A stretch of 13,481 nt of DNA from Pelagibacteraceae bacterium TMED65 (GTDB lineage Bacteria > Pseudomonadota > Alphaproteobacteria > TMED127). This document shows, piece by piece, positions 7,936 through 13,481 of the stretch. The stretch spans positions 1 through 13,481 of the forward strand of contig NHDS01000019.1 of assembly GCA_002167215.1 (NCBI GenBank). Direction: 5' to 3'. Made by a program: the position numbers and the translations under genes. The notes beneath the pieces are model-generated. The model worked only from the letters and a program-made list of their open reading frames with translations. It was not told where the DNA came from and did not search any database. Position 1 is the first letter of the stretch. Every line of letters starts with the position of its first letter.

Positions 7936-8886
7936 TCATAAATTCCTAAAACGTTGAAACCTTACTGTTTTTTGAAGTCCATTCTCCAAGGAAGTAAAAC
8001 GGTCTAATTCAACACCAAAAAAATCGCACATTTTTTTTGTGCTACCTTTAGAAAACAATGGGTCTCCCTCCTGTAAACTTTGATACTTTTTGTCTACGTC
8101 ATTCCCAATTAGTCTTATCAGTTCATTTGCCAACTCATCTATGGTAACCGAAGTTCCAGTTAAAACGTTTGAAACCTTACAAACTTTAGTCCGAAGAGAT
8201 AAAGTAATCGATTTTTCAATCAAATTCACAACGTCCCCAACAAAAACAAAATCTCTAGACTGGTGCCCTCCGTTTATAATTATTGGTTCTCGATTGATGA
8301 TCTTTTCTGAAAATATCGAAATCACACCGGAGTAGGGGTTATTAGGGTCTTGTCGTGGCCCATAAACATTGAAAAACCTTAGTCCTATAGATGACACACC
8401 ATATAATTGATTAGCAAGTTTTGAGTAAACTTCCATTGTGTGCTTGTCAACAGCATAGGGACTTAGCAACTCAACTTGTGAGCTTGTATCATTTCCCATT
8501 TCTAAGTTACCGTAAACCGCAGATGAAGAAGCATAAACAAAGGGGATCTTTCTTTTTCTGCAATACTCAATAACTCTTATAGCGCCTATGAGGTTGGAAG
8601 TTGAACTTTTACCGAATTGGGAAATAGATAAGGGTACGGAAGGTTGAGCCGCTAAATGCACTACAGCTTCAACATTTTCTAAATTCGAAAAATCAAAGTC
8701 TTCAATATTTTTTTCAAAAAATGTTAATTTTTCTTGAACTGAGTTAAGATTATCCAGAAAACCTGAGCTTAAGTTGTCAATTATTGAGAGCTTATATCCC
8801 TTTTTTAATAAAAGATGGCAAAGGTTTGATCCAATGAAACCTGCTCCTCCAGTTATTAAGACATGTAATTCTTTTTTTTTTTTCAT
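7936..8886 (-). CDS. NAD-dependent nucleotide-sugar epimerase/dehydratase (extended SDR family)
   Basis: This is a GalE/WbpP-like enzyme acting on a UDP- or dTDP-sugar in the cytoplasm. Numbered from ATG at 8886 (316 residues), the NAD-binding glycine motif is T-G-G-A-G-F-I-G-S at 12-20. D37 at the end of strand 2 fits NAD specificity. The catalytic serine region is Y-A-S-S-S-A-V-Y-G at 118-126, and the Y-x3-K pair is Y144/K148 in S-P-Y-A-V-D-K. The L-R-F-F-N-V-Y-G-P-R-Q-D-P segment at 169-181 and S-R-D-F at 210-213 resemble UDP-GlcNAc/UDP-Glc 4-epimerases such as WbpP. The exact substrate is uncertain. The open frame continues to TTG at 8934, but the fold begins right after ATG 8886. No good ribosome-binding site is seen for either. 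The start codon is followed by a run of 12 A. Confidence 0.88.
   Translation of the reverse strand: MKKKKELHVLITGGAGFIGSNLCHLLLKKGYKLSIIDNLSSGFLDNLNSVQEKLTFFEKNIEDFDFSNLENVEAVVHLAAQPSVPLSISQFGKSSTSNLIGAIRVIEYCRKRKIPFVYASSSAVYGNLEMGNDTSSQVELLSPYAVDKHTMEVYSKLANQLYGVSSIGLRFFNVYGPRQDPNNPYSGVISIFSEKIINREPIIINGGHQSRDFVFVGDVVNLIEKSITLSLRTKVCKVSNVLTGTSVTIDELANELIRLIGNDVDKKYQSLQEGDPLFSKGSTKKMCDFFGVELDRFTSLENGLQKTVRFQRFRNL
8872..8883 (-). repeat. Poly-A tract of 12 directly after the epimerase start codon
   Basis: On the minus strand the gene opens ATG, twelve A, then G, encoding M-K-K-K-K-E. It is the longest homopolymer I noticed in the window. Gain or loss of one base would put the rest of the gene out of frame from codon 2 to 6 onwards. 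Confidence 0.9.
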
Positions 8887-9169
8887 GTTATGCAATAAAT
8901 TTCCAGGAAATACATTCTTTTTAGTTCTAATCAAATATGTTTTACCGTCTCTTTATTTTCAGTTTTATACTCTAGAGAGAAAAGAAGAAAAGGCAATAAT
9001 CTAAGCAACAATTAGTGGATAAAACACAAAATGATTTGCTCAACTTAGGTTTTCTGATGCACCTTGTTTTGAAATAAAAGGCATTGAGTTTCTCTTAGAC
9101 TCAATTTTAACTTTTGAGGAACCCCTCATTAACTCCGAAATATTTCAGTATTCTGTCTAATTAAACCTT
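8887..9169. other. Intergenic region between the export gene and the epimerase gene
   Basis: These 283 bases contain no gene I can support. The part near the export gene carries two hairpins: TGAGG/CCTCA at 9115-9128 and the longer one at 9083-9105. The part near the epimerase is T/A-rich, with a TATAAA-like box on the minus strand at 8964-8969 and the palindrome CTCTAGAG at 8970-8977. I found no -35 box at good spacing, so a separate promoter for the three-gene sugar module is possible but unproven. Confidence 0.4.
9083..9105 (-). terminator. Possible transcription terminator hairpin downstream of the export gene
   Basis: ATTGAGT and ACTCAAT form a perfect 7-bp stem with a 9-nt loop, 65 nt past the stop of the Wza-like gene. 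On the minus strand it is followed by GCC and then TTTTATTT, so the T run is offset by three bases. The stem is short and AT-rich, so termination would be partial at best. Confidence 0.35.
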
Positions 9170-10369
9170 TTACCTTAATTCTGCTTTTAATGTATCTCTA
9201 GCTTGAAGAGTTAGACCTGTGGAACCCAAGATTTGGTTTAAGGTGCGACTATACAAAGATAGCGGTTGCGTTGCAACAAAAATGACGTCATCCGGACGCA
9301 TTTCAAACTTGCTTGCAAAATTTATTCTAGTGGGGTCAGTAATATCTAAATGATAGGCATTGAAAATTTTCTTATTTTTCCTTAATACATATATTTGGCT
9401 AAAATCGGAAGTGACTGTATTCAGAACAGGGCTTCCAAACAAAGTGTCAGAAAGTGTTTGCCTCTCTATAGAATTTATTTGGGTTGATCTCTGAGCTCCT
9501 GTTTCACCAACTATTAATACATGTTCCTTACGGTAATTTAGTGGCTCTATAAAAATCTTGTCATTAGGAAACAGTCTTATTTTTTTTCTCGATTTTTCAA
9601 ACAAATTTAACATTGATACTACATACTTGTTGTCTCCTCTTAAAATTTTGATTCTGATGTCCGAGCCAGGAACTGTCTTTATGTTGGAACTAGATAGCAA
9701 CTCATCTAAATAAATTGGTCTTGAAAGATATGGTATTTTAGTTGGACCATCTTTTTGTGAAATCATAATAATGTTCTTACTATTAAATCCTGTTATAGCG
9801 AGTTCAAAGTCGATTCCGTAGTCTTCTTCCAGAAATTTTTGATAAATCTGATCCTCAAGCTGTAATTGACTTAAACCAACTGCTTTAATCCTTCCGATCG
9901 GTGATATATAGAGATACCCATCTTCTTTAACCACTAGATCTCTTGTCAATAAAACGGTGACATCTTCATTATTTTTATCAAAGGTAGTGAAACTGATGAC
10001 ATCACCAATTCCCATAATATATGGACCGGGATCGTTTTGCTTGGGTAAAAATTCCTGCATGGCTTCACTAACTGGCAAGATTTTTGCCGGTTCTCTTAAG
10101 TTACCAGCCTTTACTACTCTTCTCTTATAATATTCTAAATTAGCTTTTTTTGCTGTTTCTAATGTCATCGGAATGATAACCACCTCAGTATTTTCTTGAT
10201 TTGCGGTTCTTTCCGATCTTGAAATCCCATTTAATTGGATGGGAAAGTATGCCTGGCCACATCCCCCTAATACTAAAAAAAACACGAGAAATGACCGAGT
10301 CGCAATCGTATAGATATAACTCAAAAATCTCTGAGGTTTTCTCATCTTGTTATCGCTAAAGCAATACAT
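9170..10369 (-). CDS. Wza-type polysaccharide export outer-membrane lipoprotein
   Basis: This protein should form the outer-membrane exit channel for capsule or exopolysaccharide. The N-terminus has a basic stretch, a hydrophobic core at about 26-35 and a lipobox-like L-G-G-C ending at C37, pointing to lipid attachment after signal-peptidase II cleavage. The polysaccharide-export domain covers about 114-195, starting Y-I-M-G-I-G-D-V-I-S-F. Two SLBB-like (soluble ligand-binding beta-grasp) segments follow at about 200-278 and 284-368. The last 30 residues can form the amphipathic helix that spans the outer membrane in Wza. Length is 399 residues. ATG at 10369 has GAAAGG 5 nt upstream and overlaps wzz by 28 nt. 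ATG at 10345 overlaps the wzz stop as ATGA and gives a shorter signal peptide (C29). Either is possible. Confidence 0.87.
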   Translation of the reverse strand: MYCFSDNKMRKPQRFLSYIYTIATRSFLVFFLVLGGCGQAYFPIQLNGISRSERTANQENTEVVIIPMTLETAKKANLEYYKRRVVKAGNLREPAKILPVSEAMQEFLPKQNDPGPYIMGIGDVISFTTFDKNNEDVTVLLTRDLVVKEDGYLYISPIGRIKAVGLSQLQLEDQIYQKFLEEDYGIDFELAITGFNSKNIIMISQKDGPTKIPYLSRPIYLDELLSSSNIKTVPGSDIRIKILRGDNKYVVSMLNLFEKSRKKIRLFPNDKIFIEPLNYRKEHVLIVGETGAQRSTQINSIERQTLSDTLFGSPVLNTVTSDFSQIYVLRKNKKIFNAYHLDITDPTRINFASKFEMRPDDVIFVATQPLSLYSRTLNQILGSTGLTLQARDTLKAELR

Positions 10370-12321
10370 TTCGACCTTTCAGCGCTGATTTCTTTTATAA
10401 ACTTATCGAGGTCTTTAAACCCAAACTTTCCTTTTCTCCCAATTAGGATATAGTAATCACAGTTGCGAATAGTTTCCAATTTAGTCAGCTCGTCAATCTT
10501 ATGATTAAGATAAAGAATAATTCTGTCATACCTGTTATATTCATTTCGTAAAGGGAAAAAATCTCCACTCTCTAATAAGCAAGCGTCATCCTCTATTTTA
10601 ACAAACCCATTTTCTCTGGTGGTTTCAGAAAGATTGGGCTGAGCCTGCTTTGGTTTGCTTTTATTAAGCTGCAAATATTGCTCAGGAGATCGGCTTGTGT
10701 ATACTAACGTATTTTCTTTTTTTGAAAAAATCTTCCCGATTGAATTAGAAAAATTTTCGCCAGATCCTTTTCGCAAATAACCTTTTTCAGAAATGTCAAC
10801 TACACATCCAATCTTGCCGGCATTCAATACGTCATCCATAAAATTTAAGCCAAACGCCTCCTTTTTTCTTTCCTTCAAATAATCATAATCTCTTGATGAC
10901 AGCTGAATCTTGTTTTGTATCTGACCTAGTCTTCTTAGTTGGGAGAGAGTGTAAACAGTTTTATTTAAATATAATTTAGAATATGAATACACTGATACTA
11001 GAAACACAAAAAAAGCAGCAAAAAGAACCAAAATTATTTTCTTTCTTGGACTTTCGGGATAAAGAGGAGGGACTGCTTTCGAGTAGAGTTTGACACTATC
11101 CAATGAGAGCGCACCTGCCTGAACCGTCTTAGCTACTAATTGATCTTGGAGGTTAGAGAGATAAATTGTTCGTTTTCGAATTTCCGAGATCAAGGTATCT
11201 AAATTCATTTGTTTTTTTATCAAAATCTCGAGTTCGTTTTCTCTTTTAGCGCGCTGATCTTCTTTTTTTCTCAAAAAACCTTCTAACCTCTTAATTTCCT
11301 CTTTTATTCTTTGTAGGACGTTAAAGTCTAAAACTGAACCCTTTCCAGCACTTTCCTGGAGCTCAGACATGTCTGAAATAAATTTGCTGGACAAACCCAT
11401 TTTAATTCCAGAAGCCTCTACAAAAGAAAAAAATTCACTTGGAGGTCTTGAGGCCAGTCCCTTTAAAGTCCTCAAATTTTTCAAAATGCTCATTTCAAAT
11501 TTTTCGCTTTGGCCTAAAGCAACTATCTTTTGCTGCAGAGCGGCTTCTACCCCCATTCCTAAAGATAGCTTTGAATTTGGATCAACTAGACTGGCATTAC
11601 TTATCAGAAATACTTCCAGTTGGTCTTCATATTTCTGAAGATCTTGTTGTGCTTCTGCCAAAATTTCTGAGAGGTATGTCATGGACCTCTGAAAATTATT
11701 TTCCTTCGTTTCCTGTTCTATCTCAAAGTACTTTCCTACTATTTTGTTCGCCAACTTAGCTGCCAGATATGGATCCTCGGCTTCAATTGATACTGAGTAA
11801 GCGGTAGTTGCCGCACCATTATGTTGAAACTTCTCGACTAACATCATTTTTTTTAAACATTCTAATACAAGATCTTTTTTTTGTTCCTCACTTGGAGCAG
11901 AAATTTTTGCTACTCCTAACAAACTAAAGATATGAAAGCTTGAGTACCTACTTGGAGGGGTGTACTCGCATTGTTTTCGCAACTTTCTGTCAGATTCATC
12001 ACCGTCGCCCACAACTCTTTCAAGAAATTTATTTCCTGTTATTTTTGGCAAAAAGGCTGATGCAGGAAGGGCTAATTGGGAAGAAAAAGGTATAACCTTG
12101 GCCAGGCTTGCGGGAATCATATTTTCGCTAATATTTTCCTGTTCAACCTCTACAACCGCTTTCGCAACATATAAAGGACTGATTGTAGAAATGAAAAGTA
12201 AGGATACTGGAATAGATAAAAGAAACGCTATAAGAAATAAAAATTTATCATTCCAAAAGGAGAACATAAGGCTGTTGATGTCTATAAGAACATCAGAATC
12301 TTCATCTTCTATATTACTCAT
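10342..12321 (-). CDS. Wzz/PCP-type chain-length determinant with degenerate C-terminal kinase-like domain
   Basis: This is an inner-membrane polysaccharide co-polymerase that should set chain length and couple polymerisation to export through the Wza-like protein. TM1 is at about 27-48 and TM2 at 427-447, preceded by the proline-rich V-P-P-L-Y-P-E-S-P-R at 417-426 typical of Wzz. The periplasmic part contains long helical segments near 205-240 and 335-390. About 210 cytoplasmic residues follow TM2. By position they correspond to the BY-kinase (Wzc/CpsD) domain, but no Walker A G-K-S/T is seen. The Walker B-like strand reads Y-D-R-I-I-L-Y-L (598-605) without the acidic residue, and the C-terminus is not tyrosine-rich. 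At 659 residues it is longer than plain Wzz and somewhat shorter than Wzc. ATG 12321 is the only start: an in-frame TGA lies four codons upstream. Confidence 0.85.
   Translation of the reverse strand: MSNIEDEDSDVLIDINSLMFSFWNDKFLFLIAFLLSIPVSLLFISTISPLYVAKAVVEVEQENISENMIPASLAKVIPFSSQLALPASAFLPKITGNKFLERVVGDGDESDRKLRKQCEYTPPSRYSSFHIFSLLGVAKISAPSEEQKKDLVLECLKKMMLVEKFQHNGAATTAYSVSIEAEDPYLAAKLANKIVGKYFEIEQETKENNFQRSMTYLSEILAEAQQDLQKYEDQLEVFLISNASLVDPNSKLSLGMGVEAALQQKIVALGQSEKFEMSILKNLRTLKGLASRPPSEFFSFVEASGIKMGLSSKFISDMSELQESAGKGSVLDFNVLQRIKEEIKRLEGFLRKKEDQRAKRENELEILIKKQMNLDTLISEIRKRTIYLSNLQDQLVAKTVQAGALSLDSVKLYSKAVPPLYPESPRKKIILVLFAAFFVFLVSVYSYSKLYLNKTVYTLSQLRRLGQIQNKIQLSSRDYDYLKERKKEAFGLNFMDDVLNAGKIGCVVDISEKGYLRKGSGENFSNSIGKIFSKKENTLVYTSRSPEQYLQLNKSKPKQAQPNLSETTRENGFVKIEDDACLLESGDFFPLRNEYNRYDRIILYLNHKIDELTKLETIRNCDYYILIGRKGKFGFKDLDKFIKEISAERSKCIALAITR
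10375..10380 (-). promoter_or_regulatory. Ribosome binding site for the Wza-like gene
   Basis: GAAAGG on the minus strand is 5 nt before ATG at 10369. It supports this start over the ATGA-overlap start at 10345, which has no good Shine-Dalgarno sequence. Confidence 0.5.
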
Positions 12322-12605
12322 GGAAGGGCATCAACCTTATATTAAGATTTTTATTTTTAATACGAAAAAACCAAAAATAAAAGGAATTTCTCACCTCTGA
12401 TAATTTCTGCTCTTACAATAGCATTGAAAATTAGTGGGTTTGAAAAATAGATCTTTCAATCGTACTCTACATCAAACCATATTTTAAATTTAACCTAATA
12501 AAGTGCGATATATTTTTGATTTCGAAACCACTTTTTAAAAACTTAGCAAGTATAATTAAAATCATTATTAACATGCATAAATTAGAAATTCTATCGCTTT
12601 AAATT
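12322..12605. other. AT-rich intergenic region upstream of wzz
   Basis: These 284 bases separate the UDP-sugar dehydrogenase stop from the Wzz start, both on the minus strand. No gene, RNA gene or strong terminator is evident. The palindrome TTTCGAAA occurs at about 12522-12529 and several TTGAAA/TTCAAA hexamers around 12430-12460, but I cannot assign a promoter with confidence. An AAGG lies 13 nt before the wzz ATG, farther than usual. Confidence 0.4.
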
Positions 12606-13481
12606 TTAGTTTATTCTGCCTACACTAATATAATCCTTGAAACCGTTACTGATAACTTCGCTCTTTGAGTATACGTTTCGCAAGTCAGCCATAATTGGGG
12701 TCCGCATAACGCTCGAAATCCTGTTCAGATCCAAAGCTCTAAATTCATTCCATTCAGTTAGGATAACCACCAAATCTGCTCCTGAGGCTGCCTCATAAGG
12801 ACTACTATACCATTCGCTTCCTTTGAAAATCATCTTACCTTGGCCTTCTCCTTTACGATCTACGATCCTTATTTTCGCATTTTTCAGTTGAATTTCAGGA
12901 ATTATGGTCAGGCTAGGTGCTTCTCTAATGTCATCAGTATTTGGTTTAAATGTTATTCCAAAAAAACAAATTATTTTGTTATCAAGATGCCCGTTAAAAA
13001 TATTATCTATTTTTTCCACCATCCTATTCTTTACCTCTGAATTAACTGATATTACTGTTTCGACTATTCTTTGTCTGGCTCCATACATTTGGCCAGTTTT
13101 GATAAAAGCAAGAGTATCTTTCGGGAAGCAGGACCCCCCATATCCAGGTCCTGCATGCAAAAACTTACTCCCGATTCTATTGTCTAAGCCCATACCTTTT
13201 GCTACCTCCTTTACATTTGCTCCAGTCTTTTCGCAAAGAGAGGCTACTTCATTTATAAATGATATTTTAGTGGCTAAAAAAGCATTTGAAGCATATTTAA
13301 TCATCTCGGCGCTTTCTGGATCTGTGTAAACGATAGGGAAGTCCCTTAAATATAAAGGCTTATAAATTTCTTCCATAACTTCCTTAGCGTAAACACTATT
13401 AGTGCCTACAATCACTCTGTCTGGTCGCATGAAATCATCAATTGCTGAGCCCTCTCTTAAAAACTCAGGATTGGAAACTAA
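12606..13481 (-). CDS. ugd: UDP-glucose 6-dehydrogenase (UDP-glucose/GDP-mannose dehydrogenase family), partial, N-terminus outside window
   Basis: This enzyme oxidises UDP-glucose (or a related nucleotide sugar) twice, with NAD+, to the uronic acid used in capsule and exopolysaccharide. The frame is open to the right edge, giving 291 visible residues starting L-V-S-N-P-E-F-L-R-E-G. The N-terminal Rossmann domain, perhaps 130-150 residues, lies outside, so the internal ATG at 13430 is not the start. The catalytic cysteine is in G-P-G-Y-G-G-S-C-F-P-K-D (Cys codon 13128-13130). The conserved lysine sits in F-L-A-T-K-I-S-F-I-N-E. The C-terminal nucleotide-binding domain begins near F-F-G-I-T-F-K-P-N-T-D-D-I-R-E and ends D-L-R-N-V-Y...G-R. 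UDP-GlcNAc/UDP-ManNAc dehydrogenases share these motifs, but L-R-E-G-S-A-I-D-D-F and the C-terminus favour UDP-glucose. It is consistent with a UDP-GlcA-containing polymer. Confidence 0.9.
   Translation of the reverse strand, partial: LVSNPEFLREGSAIDDFMRPDRVIVGTNSVYAKEVMEEIYKPLYLRDFPIVYTDPESAEMIKYASNAFLATKISFINEVASLCEKTGANVKEVAKGMGLDNRIGSKFLHAGPGYGGSCFPKDTLAFIKTGQMYGARQRIVETVISVNSEVKNRMVEKIDNIFNGHLDNKIICFFGITFKPNTDDIREAPSLTIIPEIQLKNAKIRIVDRKGEGQGKMIFKGSEWYSSPYEAASGADLVVILTEWNEFRALDLNRISSVMRTPIMADLRNVYSKSEVISNGFKDYISVGRIN

Noticed and set aside
8774..9004. 76-residue plus-strand frame reaching into the intergenic gap
   Set aside because: It reads the poly-T tract as F-F-F-F and mostly mirrors the epimerase. 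Nothing supports translation.
12314..12331. Five-codon upstream ORF (M-P-F-H-E) overlapping the wzz start
   Set aside because: A frame this short arises easily by chance, and its AAGG is only 3 nt before the ATG, too close for normal initiation.
11960..12400. 146-residue plus-strand frame over the start of wzz
   Set aside because: It is antisense to the conserved N-terminal membrane segment of wzz, with no ribosome-binding site or family features seen.
12606..13430. UDP-sugar dehydrogenase starting at the ATG at 13430
   Set aside because: The frame continues upstream with conserved family residues (N-P-E-F-L-R-E-G), so this Met is internal and the gene is cut by the window edge.
1..13481. 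CRISPR arrays, tRNA or rRNA genes, transposases, integrases
   Set aside because: I saw no regularly spaced repeats, no tRNA-like cloverleaf, and no mobile-element protein on either strand.

Overview
This window looks like chromosome from a low-GC alphaproteobacterium, probably uncultured or marine. That assignment is inference, made without any database search. It rests on three observations: NuoC and NuoD are separate genes rather than fused, the complex I subunits closely resemble the mitochondrial and rickettsial types, and the UDP-sugar dehydrogenase ends in the D-L-R-N-V-Y form that I recall from alphaproteobacterial RkpK-like enzymes. Every gene I can support is on the minus strand, so transcription runs from high to low coordinates.

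Positions 1-5351 hold the first seven genes of the respiratory complex I operon, nuoA-B-C-D-E-F-G, in the standard order. Junctions are very tight, from a 10-nt overlap to a 6-nt gap. nuoG runs off the left edge and nuoH-N would lie beyond it. The subunits present form the peripheral arm, which oxidises NADH and carries electrons through the iron-sulfur chain to the quinone site, plus the small membrane subunit NuoA. nuoA and nuoF appear to start at TTG and nuoB probably at GTG.

Positions 5352-5648 form an AT-rich gap that separates the respiratory operon from a surface-polysaccharide locus and should contain the nuo promoter. Three overlapping inverted repeats lie in it.

Positions 5649-8886 hold three closely packed genes: an SDR nucleotide-sugar epimerase, a FAD-dependent oxidoreductase of the DAO superfamily, and a divergent DegT/DnrJ/EryC1-type PLP aminotransferase. 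Together they look like a small module for making or modifying an unusual (amino)sugar. The epimerase reading frame opens with a run of 12 A directly after ATG, which could slip.

Positions 8887-9169 are non-coding and contain a hairpin that may end the upstream transcript. Positions 9170-12321 encode the export machinery: a Wzz-type chain-length protein (transcribed first) and a Wza-type outer-membrane export lipoprotein overlapping its end. The Wzz protein has a long C-terminal cytoplasmic region that resembles a BY-kinase domain without Walker motifs. After another non-coding gap (12322-12605), a UDP-glucose 6-dehydrogenase-type gene (12606-13481) enters from the right edge without its N-terminus. 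The picture is a capsule or exopolysaccharide locus (precursor synthesis, chain-length control, export) abutting a housekeeping energy operon.
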